Shown here in pieces: positions 52,388 through 60,384 of a stretch of DNA of 64,000 nt. This stretch comes from Candidatus Aerophobota bacterium (GTDB lineage: Bacteria; Aerophobota; Aerophobia; Aerophobales; B3-G15): assembly GCA_030615365.1 (NCBI GenBank), contig JAUWZM010000001.1:1-64000 (forward strand). Direction: 5' to 3'. Made by a program: the position numbers and the translations under genes. How positions within the stretch are numbered: the stretch's first letter is position 1; the number at the start of each line of letters is the position of its first letter. Below the pieces are notes generated by a model. It was given only the letters and a program-made list of their open reading frames with translations. It was not told the origin of the DNA and searched no databases.

Positions 52388-53335
52388 ATGAGCTTGGTTT
52401 ACACATTTTTAATAGTATTTTTTCTGACTGTTATTTTGGTCTTTTTCAGCAAGAAATTAGCAAAGCGATTCCATATTTATGATAATCCGGATACCATCAT
52501 CGCAATTCATAGGCGTCCTGTTCCTCATTCAGGTGGGGTGGGGATGTTTCTGGCGGTTTTTATAACCTTAATGTTGAGCTTCTTTTTCATTTTTAAGCAG
52601 ATTAAGCTGTTGAGCTTGGTCAGTGTTTTAATTGGGGGATTGTTAGCTTTCTCTCTGGGATTATGGGATGATTTGAAATGGAAAAGAATCAGGAAAAACT
52701 ACAGACCTAATATAAAATTTATTTTACAAGTGGTAGTAAGCGGGGTGGTTAGTATAGTTTTAGTTGTTGGGGGATTGAGTATAAGATTTATTCCCATAGG
52801 GTTTGTTGGAATGCTTTTGGTGATTTTTTATATCTTTGGGGGGATGAACGCTGTTAACATGCAGGATGGATTGGATGGGCTTGCTGCAGGATTGGTTGCT
52901 ATCTCTGCAGTTGGCTTTGCAGGGCTCTCTTTTTTAACTGGTAATACTTTGGGATTGATACTGTCTTTGTCAACTCTGGGAGCAGTGCTGGGATTCTTGA
53001 TGTATAATTTTCCTCCTGCCTCCATTTTTATGGGGGATAGCGGGTCCCACTTTCTTGGATTCGTGGTGGCAGCTTTGGCCATCACTTTCACATCAAGACC
53101 TTACGATTTACGATGGTCCATCGGACCAATTTTGATTATTGGCCTACCGGTATTCGATGCTGCCTGGGCTGTGGGGAGAAGATTTCTCCGGAGAAAAAAA
53201 TTATTTCAGGGAGACAGAGGGCATTTCTACGATAGGATGATCCAGAAAGGTGTTTCAGTGAGGAGGACCGTACTGATGTGTTGGCTCATTCAAGTTGGTT
53301 TTGTGGTAGGAGGGGTGAGTTTAACCCAGGTATGA
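52388..53335 (+). CDS. Polyprenyl-phosphate GlcNAc-1-phosphate transferase (WecA/TagO family)
   Basis: 315 residues, about 10 membrane spans. RRPVPHSGGVGMFLAVF, SLGLWDDLKWKRI (DD metal site), MNAVNMQDGLDGLAAGL (NxxNxxDGxDGL), IFMGDSGSHFLGF and GDRGHFYDRMIQKG identify the family. It transfers a HexNAc-1-P onto undecaprenyl phosphate to start glycan assembly. The C-terminus is about 20-40 residues shorter than usual and ends at a piece of the 9-nt repeat (reverse strand), so the end may have been replaced by it. Confidence 0.9.
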   Translation: MSLVYTFLIVFFLTVILVFFSKKLAKRFHIYDNPDTIIAIHRRPVPHSGGVGMFLAVFITLMLSFFFIFKQIKLLSLVSVLIGGLLAFSLGLWDDLKWKRIRKNYRPNIKFILQVVVSGVVSIVLVVGGLSIRFIPIGFVGMLLVIFYIFGGMNAVNMQDGLDGLAAGLVAISAVGFAGLSFLTGNTLGLILSLSTLGAVLGFLMYNFPPASIFMGDSGSHFLGFVVAALAITFTSRPYDLRWSIGPILIIGLPVFDAAWAVGRRFLRRKKLFQGDRGHFYDRMIQKGVSVRRTVLMCWLIQVGFVVGGVSLTQV

Positions 53336-53441
53336 TTGGTTTATCTGGTTGAGGCAAGAATCAAATACGGAAAAAATTGACAGGTGTAGACAGGGTTGAA
53401 GGAGGAGCTCAGGGGAATTATCAAATGTCCCAGGCTCAGAT

Positions 53442-53699
53442 TTAATGTTTCTGCAACTTTTCCTGCACCCAGAGGTTGAGCAACGTTTCAGAAGATACCC
53501 CTCGTTGTTTAGCAATTTCTCTAATTTTCGTCGACAGTGTAATATCCAATGCATAGTAGGTTACTTCAGATCGGATATCTACCTCAAAATCAACAGGTTT
53601 TGTCTGGTCCCAGTATTCGGCAAGATCATGCCTGTCCCAAAACTCACTTATTTCTTGGTAAGATTTAGCTTTTGAAATCGAGCTCTTATTTTTGTTCAT
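53442..53699 (-). CDS. CopG-family antitoxin
   Basis: 85 residues. SYQEISEFWDRHDLAEYWDQ, then ALDITLSTKIREIAKQRGVS and ETLLNLWVQEKL resemble the CopG/BrnA-like antitoxins paired with BrnT toxins. Its first 14 bases overlap the brnT end on the same strand. It should neutralise the toxin and repress the operon. Confidence 0.78.
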   Translation of the reverse strand: MNKNKSSISKAKSYQEISEFWDRHDLAEYWDQTKPVDFEVDIRSEVTYYALDITLSTKIREIAKQRGVSSETLLNLWVQEKLQKH

Positions 53700-53970
53700 A
53701 TTTTCTCCTTTCCGCCCGAGTCATATCTCGTGCTGATAAGATAAGTGCATGTCCATCTTTTTTATGTATAAAGAAAACAATCAAATAACGCCCATCATTA
53801 GTCTGCCCCAGAGCTGCGTATACATTTTCGTCCGAACGATGTCCTTTTTCAACAAAGCGGAACTGTGGATGGGAAGCAAAAACTTCTTTAACCTCCTCTT
53901 GTTTAACATTGTGCTTGGATTCCAATTTTTCAATTATACTGTTAGACCAAATAAATCCAGTGATCTTCAC
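53686..53970 (-). CDS. brnT: BrnT-family toxin
   Basis: 94 residues. WSNSIIEKLESKHNVKQEEV, YAALGQTNDGRYLIVFF and LILSARDMTRAERRKYEQ are typical of BrnT, an RNase-like type II toxin of RelE-like fold. GTG 53970 is the start. Its upstream region is the truncated hicA remnant, so the brnT-copG pair appears to have landed inside a hicBA operon. Confidence 0.82.
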   Translation of the reverse strand: MKITGFIWSNSIIEKLESKHNVKQEEVKEVFASHPQFRFVEKGHRSDENVYAALGQTNDGRYLIVFFIHKKDGHALILSARDMTRAERRKYEQK

Positions 53971-54055
53971 AACATTTCCCCATTTTCAAGATAGAAAAGA
54001 ATTTTCGCAATCGCCTGATGAAATCTCTACGTTTACACGGCGTCCATTTACTCAC
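53942..54055 (-). pseudogene. HicA toxin, truncated after about 18 residues
   Basis: From GTG 54055 the frame reads SKWTPCKRRDFIRRLRK, the conserved start of HicA mRNA interferases, then becomes unrelated and stops at 53942 inside brnT. The catalytic His of HicA lies later in the protein, so this fragment is inactive. Its start overlaps the hicB stop, as in intact hicBA pairs of this orientation. Confidence 0.6.
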
Positions 54056-54305
54056 GGCTCAGCTTCTTATTAAGATTAATATCTGCGATCACTGGCAAAG
54101 GGTGGCCCAGTTTAAGGCCGACGAGAATCCAGTCTTCTAAGGTAGAACGCAGTTCTTCCTCGCAGTTATGTAAGGTAAAACCAAATGCTACTACTCCTTT
54201 GGATAGTGGAATGCGTCCTGCAAATGTGCCGTCTTTTAGCTTATCATAAACCGCCTGGACCATAGCTTGATTCACATAATCGGTAAGGATGAATCGCATA
54301 GCCAT
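54048..54305 (-). CDS. HicB-like antitoxin, toxin partner broken
   Basis: 85 residues. AVYDKLKDGTFAGRIPLSKG, VVAFGFTLHNCEEELRSTLED and WILVGLKLGHPLPVIADINL match the HicB partial RNase-H fold. The start may be at ATG 54305 or two codons later. The hicA gene directly downstream is truncated, leaving this an orphan antitoxin. GGAGGT precedes it (complement of the ACCTCC at about 54312-54317). Confidence 0.8.
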   Translation of the reverse strand: MAMRFILTDYVNQAMVQAVYDKLKDGTFAGRIPLSKGVVAFGFTLHNCEEELRSTLEDWILVGLKLGHPLPVIADINLNKKLSRE

Positions 54306-54375
54306 CGCATACCTCCAATTGAAAAGAGTATAACCAATGAGAAGTATAGTAATAAAGGAGAAAGTGTCAAGAAGA

Positions 54376-55614
54376 ATGAGAATTCCTCTATCAAATCCTG
54401 ATATAACAGAGCGAGAGAGAAAAGCGGTTTTGGAAGTCTTGAGAACGCCAAACTTAAGTCTTGGGCCAAAACTGCAAGAGTTTGAGGAAAAAATAGCTAA
54501 GTATGTGGGCTGCCATTATGCCATTGCTGTTAACAGTGGGACAAGCGCTCTTCATCTTATTATACGGGCAATGGGAATTGGACAAGGAGATGAGGTAATT
54601 ACCACTCCCTTTAGTTTTATTGCCTCTGCTAATTGCATTCTCTTTGAGAGGGCAAGGCCTGTTTTTGTAGATATTGATGCGGAAACTTTAAATATTGATG
54701 TAAGGAAAATCGTTGAAAAGCTGAAGAGTTTAAAAAAAATTAAAGATTTAAAGAAGATAAAGGCTATATTAGCTGTTGATGTTTTTGGACACCCAGCAAG
54801 GTGGGATAAGCTCAAAGAGATTGCTAAAAACTATAATTTGAGACTTATTGAGGACTCAGCTGAGGCTTTAGGAGCTGAATACAAAGGTAGGAAGGCAGGG
54901 TCCCTGGGAGATGCGGGAGTTTTCGGATTTTACCCTAATAAGCAGATAACTACAGGAGAAGGTGGAGCAATAGTTACTGATGATGAAAAAATTGCGAGGC
55001 TTTGCCGAAGTATGAGGAATCAGGGAAGGGATGAGGGAAATGATTGGCTGGAGCACAAAAGATTAGGGTATAACTACAGGTTAAGTGATATTAACTGTGC
55101 TCTGGGGTGTGCCCAGCTTGAGCGAATCGATGAAATTCTGGAAAAGCGGGATAAGGTAGCTAAGATGTATAATGAGAGATTATCGGATATGGACGAGGTT
55201 GAAACTCCCTATGTTTCTCAAGAGGTAAACCCTTCACCCTCACCTAACCTCTCCCCTCAAGGGAGAGGAAATGAGGAAATGATAATTCCCTCTCCCCCCA
55301 GGGGAGAGGGAATAGGAAGAAGGATAAAGATAAGCTGGTTTGTTTATGTTGTTCGTTTGAGAGGTGATTATACTCAGGCGGAGCGGGATAAAATTCTTAA
55401 GGGACTTAGAGAAAGAGGAGTCGAGTGTAGAGCCTATTTTAGTCCTATTCATCTACAACCTTTTTACAGAGAGATGTTTGGATATAAAAAGGGAGATTTT
55501 CCTATTGCAGAATCTGTAGCAGAGCGAACTATTGCACTGCCCTTTTATAATAATTTGAGAGATGAAGAGATAAATTATGTGGTGGAAAATTTAAAAAAAG
55601 CTTTAAAAAAGTAG
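54376..55614 (+). CDS. DegT/StrS aminotransferase (UDP-4-keto-6-deoxy-GlcNAc aminotransferase-like) with in-frame repeat insertion
   Basis: About 412 residues. Asp160 (LIEDSAEALGAEYKG) and the Schiff-base Lys189 (GFYPNKQITTGEGG) are present, so unlike the protein at 11106 this is a true aminotransferase. Residues about 284-315 (NPSPSPNLSPQGRG and IIPSPPRGEGIG) are encoded by an inserted palindromic repeat. Without it the protein would have normal family length and the flanks (DEVETPYVSQ and KISWFVYVVRL) join naturally. ATG 54376 matches family starts; ATG 54337 is longer. With the WbpM/PglF-type gene downstream it should make a UDP-4-amino-4,6-dideoxy sugar. Confidence 0.85.
   Translation: MRIPLSNPDITERERKAVLEVLRTPNLSLGPKLQEFEEKIAKYVGCHYAIAVNSGTSALHLIIRAMGIGQGDEVITTPFSFIASANCILFERARPVFVDIDAETLNIDVRKIVEKLKSLKKIKDLKKIKAILAVDVFGHPARWDKLKEIAKNYNLRLIEDSAEALGAEYKGRKAGSLGDAGVFGFYPNKQITTGEGGAIVTDDEKIARLCRSMRNQGRDEGNDWLEHKRLGYNYRLSDINCALGCAQLERIDEILEKRDKVAKMYNERLSDMDEVETPYVSQEVNPSPSPNLSPQGRGNEEMIIPSPPRGEGIGRRIKISWFVYVVRLRGDYTQAERDKILKGLRERGVECRAYFSPIHLQPFYREMFGYKKGDFPIAESVAERTIALPFYNNLRDEEINYVVENLKKALKK
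55229..55316 (+). repeat. Palindromic repeat inserted in a coding region
   Basis: Two hairpins, CCTCTCCC-CTCA-AGGGAGAGG (55248-55268) and CCCTCTCCCC-CC-AGGGGAGAGGG (55288-55310), embedded in CCTTCACCCTCACCTAACC-type sequence, lie in frame inside the aminotransferase. This kind of CTCTCCCC/GGGGAGAG repeat is otherwise intergenic in many genomes. Confidence 0.8.
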
Positions 55615-55704
55615 CCACAACCTTTAAGTTGCGCTAATTTTCGCAGGTTTTACACAGGCAAGATACCTGTGCTAATAGTCTGCGGCTACCTAAGAAATGG
55701 AAAA

Positions 55705-55759
55705 GTAGTGCAGACCTTTAGGTTTGCCCATATTCATCAGGCCTAAAGGCCTGAGCTAC
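55705..55759 (+). repeat. Composite GTAG...CTAC palindromic element, copy 1
   Basis: GTAGTGCAGACCTTTAGGTT at the left and CAGGCCTAAAGGCCTGAG-CTAC at the right, two internal palindromes in a 55-base inverted arrangement. Further copies are at 55787 and 60207. Confidence 0.8.
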
Positions 55760-55786
55760 ATGATACTTGCCTAAATTCATCAAGAT

Positions 55787-55838
55787 GTAGTGCAGACCTT
55801 TAGGTTTGTCCATTGGCAGGTCTAAAGACCTGCGCTAC
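55787..55838 (+). repeat. Composite GTAG...CTAC palindromic element, copy 2
   Basis: 52 bases with the same left palindrome as copy 1 and CAGGTCTAAAGACCTGCGCTAC at the right. It is followed almost at once by the stray aminotransferase tail. Confidence 0.8.
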
Positions 55839-55840
55839 CC

Positions 55841-55915
55841 TTTTATAGCAATTTGGAAGAGGAAGAGATTGAGTATGTGGTGGAAAATTTAAAGAAGATC
55901 ATAAGAAGATGGTGA
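55841..55915 (+). pseudogene. Stray tail of a DegT-like aminotransferase gene
   Basis: The frame FYSNLEEEEIEYVVENLKK and a TGA stop at 55913 duplicate the last residues of the aminotransferase ending at 55614 (FYNNLRDEEINYVVENLKK). It begins two bases after palindrome copy 2, so the repeat marks the duplication or deletion joint. Confidence 0.75.
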
Positions 55916-55921
55916 TAAAGT

Positions 55922-56020
55922 CTGATAAATCAGACCGCTACAATATTAATGTCAATGTCAATGAGCCTGATAAATCAGGCAGCTACAAGATTAAAGAGCC
56001 TGATAAATCAGGCAGCTACG
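55922..56020 (+). repeat. Three CTGATAAATCAG palindromes ending in GCTAC
   Basis: TCTGATAAATCAGACCGCTAC (about 55920-55940) and two copies of CCTGATAAATCAGGCAGCTAC (about 55967-56020) form a further class of the CTAC-ended palindromes. The stretch 55616-56051 is otherwise non-coding. Confidence 0.75.
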
Positions 56021-56051
56021 CTCATAAGGAAAGTGCTAAAGGAGAAGATTT

Positions 56052-57953
56052 ATGCTTATTAAAGAAAATCTAAAAAAATTGCTCCAGCGGGTCTTAAAGA
56101 AGACCAATCGGAAAAGAGTTATTTTCTTTCTTATAGTTGATGGTGTTTTAATATCTCTTTCTATGTGGATTGCTTTTTTGTTAAGATTTGAAGCTAAAAT
56201 TCCTATGGTTTATTTAACTGACCTCTGGCTCTTTATTCTTATCTCCCTTTTTATTAAGATTTTCTTTCTTCACCTTAACGGACTATACAGGATTAGTTGG
56301 TCTTATATAAGCACAGAAGAGCTCCTTTCTTTGGTAAAAGCACTTGGTTATAGCTTTCTGGTTATGGCTTCTATTTTCCTTTTATTTAGACACCTCCCTC
56401 CTTTCTCCAGGTTTCCAAGATCCATACTTATCATTGATTTTTCTATTTCGCTGTTGTTTATAGGAATTTTCAGGATAGCCAAGAGAATGTATCTTCAGAT
56501 TTTTAAATGGCCACACCCTAAAGAGAGTAGCAATAGAAAAAGAGCACTCATAGTAGGTGCAGGAGGTGCTGGAGAACAGATAGTAAGGGATATGTTAAGA
56601 AAAAACTCTCAGTATTTCCCCATAGGATTTGTAGATGATGATCCCATGAAGGTTAGAATATCTATTCATAACATCAAGGTACTGGGGAAATGTAAGGATA
56701 TACCTAATCTGGCAAACTACCGTGATATTGAAAGTCTTCTTATTGCTATGCCTTCCGCAAATTCTAAACTCATAAGAGAAATTGTAAGGTTAGGAAAAGA
56801 GGCAAAAATTCAAGATATTCGCATTATTCCCAGCTTAACTGAACTTATCTCTGGCAAGGCTTCTCTCTCTGATGTAAGGGAGATTCAGGTGGAGGACCTT
56901 TTAGGCAGAGACCCAGTTAAAATAAAAGTTAACAACATAAAGCGTTTTCTAAAAGGTAAAACTGTTCTGGTTACAGGGGCGGGGGGCTCCATTGGCTCTG
57001 AGCTTTGTAGACAGATTTCAAGATTTGACCCACGAAAGCTTATCATTTTAGATCAGGATGAAACTTCTCTTTTTAATATTGAAAGAAACCTAATGAATCT
57101 CTCCCATCTTGAGATTTTACCTGTGGTAGCTGATGTAAGGAATAGACGTAAAATGGAGGATTTGTTCACTCAGTTTCATCCCCAGATCATCTTCCACGCT
57201 GCTGCCTACAAGCATGTTCCTATGATGGAAGCCCATCCTGATGAGGCGGTAAGGAATAACATTATGGGTGTTCTGGTTATCGGGGAGATTGCCATAAAGT
57301 GTGGGGCAGAAAAGTTTGTACTCATCTCCACAGATAAGGCAGTTAATCCTACATCGGTTATGGGAGCTACCAAAGGGGTGGCAGAGTTTTTATGTGCAGA
57401 GCTTAACAGAAAAAATTCCGTCCACTTTTTAGCAGTAAGATTTGGAAATGTCCTGGGAAGCAGGGGGAGCGTTATTCCTATATTCGAGGAGCAAATAAGA
57501 AAAGGTGGACCGGTAACGATAACTCACCCTGAAATGAAAAGATACTTTATGATTACATCTGAGGCAACTCTTTTAGTCTTGCAGGCAGGGGCTATAGGAG
57601 AGGGTGGAGAGGTTTTTGTCCTGGATATGGGAAAACCTGTAAAGATTGTAGATTTAGCTAAAGAGTTAATTAAACTCTCAGGATATGAGGTGGATGTAGA
57701 TATGCCTATCATCTTTACAGGGATAAGACCTGGGGAAAAATTGTGTGAGAGGCTGTTTGCAGAAGGTGAGAATGCTATACCAACTGAGCATAAGAAGATA
57801 TTTATGGTAAAGGTTAATTCAAATTTAAGAGGGAAGAATCTGGAAGATTGCTTAGAAAGATTAAACACACTGGCTGAGAGAGGTAATAATGGCGAGATCG
57901 TGGAGCTTTTAAAGGAGATGGTGCCCGGGTACCACACTAATAGCAATTACTAA
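56052..57953 (+). CDS. Membrane-bound UDP-GlcNAc 4,6-dehydratase (WbpM/PglF/CapD family)
   Basis: 633 residues. Four N-terminal membrane spans (about 20-150), a first Rossmann domain starting IVGAGGAGEQIVRDML (about 170), then the catalytic SDR with VTGAGGSIGSELCRQI (about 305), IFHAAAYKHVPMMEAHPDEA and LISTDKAVNPTSVMGATKG. The Tyr of the classical YxxxK is replaced by Met in this family (MGATK), as seen here. It makes UDP-4-keto-6-deoxy-GlcNAc for the aminotransferase upstream. The product would be a bacillosamine- or QuiNAc-like primer sugar. Confidence 0.92.
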   Translation: MLIKENLKKLLQRVLKKTNRKRVIFFLIVDGVLISLSMWIAFLLRFEAKIPMVYLTDLWLFILISLFIKIFFLHLNGLYRISWSYISTEELLSLVKALGYSFLVMASIFLLFRHLPPFSRFPRSILIIDFSISLLFIGIFRIAKRMYLQIFKWPHPKESSNRKRALIVGAGGAGEQIVRDMLRKNSQYFPIGFVDDDPMKVRISIHNIKVLGKCKDIPNLANYRDIESLLIAMPSANSKLIREIVRLGKEAKIQDIRIIPSLTELISGKASLSDVREIQVEDLLGRDPVKIKVNNIKRFLKGKTVLVTGAGGSIGSELCRQISRFDPRKLIILDQDETSLFNIERNLMNLSHLEILPVVADVRNRRKMEDLFTQFHPQIIFHAAAYKHVPMMEAHPDEAVRNNIMGVLVIGEIAIKCGAEKFVLISTDKAVNPTSVMGATKGVAEFLCAELNRKNSVHFLAVRFGNVLGSRGSVIPIFEEQIRKGGPVTITHPEMKRYFMITSEATLLVLQAGAIGEGGEVFVLDMGKPVKIVDLAKELIKLSGYEVDVDMPIIFTGIRPGEKLCERLFAEGENAIPTEHKKIFMVKVNSNLRGKNLEDCLERLNTLAERGNNGEIVELLKEMVPGYHTNSNY

Positions 57954-58046
57954 TATGTAATGGGTGAAATCTCGTTTATCTCGTTTGTCTGAGAGGAGAG
58001 GATAAGAATGAGAGCTGAGTGGTTCAAGAAGAAGGAAGATGGTTAA

Positions 58047-58718
58047 TTGCAGGTAACTGACAATATTCATCTTATTCCGAGCTCAAGATCTCTCTCCAGA
58101 TTGAGAAGCTCTAATGTCTATTTGATAGTGGGTGAGAGGCTCACAGTAGTGGATACAGGAATGCCACACAATGCCAGTAAAATCGTTGATTATGCCAAAT
58201 ACCTGGGAAAGAACCCAGCCGATATTGACCTGGTGATTCTTACCCATTGGCACATAGACCACTCAGGTAGTGCTGCCAAGCTTAAGGAAATGACCGGGGC
58301 TAAAGTGGCCATTCACCAAGATGATGCACCTTATTTATCGGGAAAAAGGAAATTTGAGATGTCCACACTATTTGCCAGTCTTTCTCTGAGGATATTCGCC
58401 AGGTTGAGCGGATTTCGACATGTAGTGCCAGATCTTCTTCTTAAGACAGGAGATAAGCTGGATATATCTGGGGGATTGGAAGTTCTTCATATTCCGGGTC
58501 ATACCCCTGGCTCTATTTGCCTTTATCAACCTGGGAGGCTATTGTTTAGTGGAGATGCTTTAAGAGATAAACAAGGGGGAGGATTATCTGATTTATCTAA
58601 CTGTTTACTGCATAGAGAAAGAACGATAGAGGCAATCAAAAAAACTTTCAAACTGGATTTTAAAATTCTGCTGCCTGGGCATGGAAATCCTGTATTCCTG
58701 CCAACTTCCCATAGTTAA
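58047..58718 (+). CDS. Metallo-beta-lactamase-fold hydrolase
   Basis: 223 residues. LVILTHWHIDHSGSAAKL is the HxHxDH metal site, HIPGHTPGSICLYQPG and FSGDALRDKQGGG give the third His and bridging Asp, and ILLPGHGNPV the last His. The TTG start at 58047 is used, as no better start lies upstream. Typical of glyoxalase II-like hydrolases; substrate unknown. A reverse copy of the 9-nt repeat lies in the gap before it. Confidence 0.8.
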   Translation: MQVTDNIHLIPSSRSLSRLRSSNVYLIVGERLTVVDTGMPHNASKIVDYAKYLGKNPADIDLVILTHWHIDHSGSAAKLKEMTGAKVAIHQDDAPYLSGKRKFEMSTLFASLSLRIFARLSGFRHVVPDLLLKTGDKLDISGGLEVLHIPGHTPGSICLYQPGRLLFSGDALRDKQGGGLSDLSNCLLHRERTIEAIKKTFKLDFKILLPGHGNPVFLPTSHS

Positions 58719-58940
58719 GAATATAAGACCATAACCATCAGAATGTTTTTCTATAATGATCTTAATTTCTCTTTTTTTAGTAACTTTCACCTCTTCCTTC
58801 TAATAGGTTGGTAGATAGCTCTTACTTTTTCTGTAGGAAAGTGTATGAGGGTTAGGGGAAATGCCAGGGAGGTGAAAAAAGGTCCAGGAGACTTGTGGTA
58901 AAAGGTTGCCCTATAATGGAAAGGAAGATGTGAGTAAAGG
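58719..58940. other. Convergent intergenic region with a direct repeat
   Basis: Between the MBL gene and the ispG stop. Two imperfect direct copies, AAAAGGTTGCCCTATAATGG (about 58902-58921) and TAAAGGTTAGCCCTTTATGG (about 58935-58954), lie at the ispG end. No terminator-like hairpin with a T-run is clear. Confidence 0.35.
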
Positions 58941-60083
58941 TTAGCCCTTTATGGGAGAGGAAGAGGAATAGCTCATCTTCTTAACTTCTTCTATTAAAAC
59001 CTTTGCTAGATCTTTTCCCCTGATCTTTCTCAGGGGCTTCCCTTTTTTAAAGAGAATCCCGCCATCTCTGGTGCAGGCTATTCCAATATCAGCGTCCTTA
59101 GCCTCACCCGGACCATTAACTTCGCAGCCCATAATAGCTATTTTTAAAGGAGCCTCAATTTCTTCAATTCCAGAGAGAACATCCCTAACAACTCTCTCTA
59201 AATCTGCATGACATCTTCCACAGATAGGGCAGGAAACTAAAACTGGTCCTTTGTTATATAAAGATAGAGATTTTAGGATTTCATAACTTATTTTTATCTC
59301 CTCTACAGGGTCATCGGGTAAAGAAACTCTGATAATATCTCCTATTCCCTGAGAGAGAAGAGTTCCCATAGTTATGGATGATCTGATAATACTTTGAAGA
59401 GAAGAACCGGTAGCAGGTATTTCTAAATGAAAAGGGTAGGGGATTTTATTGCTGAGAAACTGATAAGAGAGAATATCAGTGAGCACATCGGGAGTTTTAA
59501 GATGGATAATGATATCTGAAAACCCTTCTTTTTCTAAGAATTTTGTAGTATTCAGGGCACTTTTTGCTGTTTTTTTCGCTAATATGCTCTGATATTCTTC
59601 TGTTTTTTCCCTCCCAGAAACGTATTTTTTATCTAACAAGCTTGAGTTTATCTTTATACCAAGGCAAACTTTTCTTTTCTTAGCTTTTTTTATTAGCCTT
59701 TGCATTTCCTCTTTGCTCATATTTTCTGGATTAACTGTTAATTTATCTATTCCTTGTTTTAGAGCTTCTGAAACAAGCTTATAATTAAAGGGAACATCGG
59801 CCACCAAAGGAGTATTTAACTCATCCTTAATTTTAGAAAGACCTTTTAGGGCTGCCCTACCTGGAAGAGCTATTTTGATTATTTTTGCTCCTGTCTTAAT
59901 GAGTTTCTTGCTTTGAGCAATCGTTGCCGCAGTATCCTCTATTTCAGTTTTGATCATTCCCTGCACAACTATTGGGTTATTCCCACCAATTTTTACCTGG
60001 CCAATTCTTACAACTTTAGTTTTCCTTCTTTTCACTTGTTTTATCCTAAATTCAGTGTAACTATTCAGGTTTATCATTTTCAC
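58941..60083 (-). CDS. ispG: 4-hydroxy-3-methylbut-2-enyl diphosphate synthase
   Basis: 380 residues, short bacterial GcpE form. VKIGGNNPIVVQGMIKTEIE at the N-terminus, LKTPDVLTDILSYQFL in the barrel, and the iron-sulfur domain with SCPICGRC and MGCEVNGPGEAKDADIG, giving the three Cys ligands and Glu. It reduces MEcPP to HMBPP in the MEP pathway of isoprenoid synthesis, which also supplies undecaprenyl phosphate. It is on the opposite strand and outside the glycan operon. Start ATG 60083, or 60077. Confidence 0.95.
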   Translation of the reverse strand: MKMINLNSYTEFRIKQVKRRKTKVVRIGQVKIGGNNPIVVQGMIKTEIEDTAATIAQSKKLIKTGAKIIKIALPGRAALKGLSKIKDELNTPLVADVPFNYKLVSEALKQGIDKLTVNPENMSKEEMQRLIKKAKKRKVCLGIKINSSLLDKKYVSGREKTEEYQSILAKKTAKSALNTTKFLEKEGFSDIIIHLKTPDVLTDILSYQFLSNKIPYPFHLEIPATGSSLQSIIRSSITMGTLLSQGIGDIIRVSLPDDPVEEIKISYEILKSLSLYNKGPVLVSCPICGRCHADLERVVRDVLSGIEEIEAPLKIAIMGCEVNGPGEAKDADIGIACTRDGGILFKKGKPLRKIRGKDLAKVLIEEVKKMSYSSSSPIKG

Positions 60084-60305
60084 CGCGGAGCACGCGGGGT
60101 TCGCGGTGAATTAGGAAAAGAGTCAGCCACAGATTTACGCAGATTCTTTTACTATCGTACTACGAATCTTTTGTCAAAATTCAATAATAAACCAACTTCA
60201 TTAATTGTAGTGCAGACCTTTAGGTCTGCCATAATTTATCAGGTCTAAAGACCTGAGCTACACAAATCTAATTTACCTCTGCGTCCTCTGTGACCTATGC
60301 GGTGA
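60078..60305. repeat. Inverted pair of CACCGCGGAG-type repeats
   Basis: TTTTCACCGCGGAGCACGCG (60077-60097) and, at the right, CCTCTGCGTCCTCTGTGACC to TGCGGTGAAAAG (about 60276-60309), whose complement begins TTTTCACCGC. They enclose an AGCCACAGATTTACGCAGAT segment and the palindrome at 60207. These are dispersed-repeat sequences common in many bacterial genomes. No gene in this 300-base gap. Confidence 0.6.
60207..60261 (+). repeat. Composite GTAG...CTAC palindromic element, copy 3
   Basis: GTAGTGCAGACCTTTAGGTC, 15-base centre, CAGGTCTAAAGACCTGAGCTAC. Same 55-base design as the copy at 55705. Confidence 0.8.
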
Positions 60306-60384
60306 AAAGTTACTTATTCAGTAAACCCTACCAAGCATAATAGAAAATTTTCTTATCCCAGTCAAGCGTTCACATCAAATCGTC

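Noticed and set aside
57524..57946. Minus-strand 140-residue ORF opposite the WbpM/PglF-type gene
   Set aside because: Shadow; the plus-strand protein has complete family motifs here.
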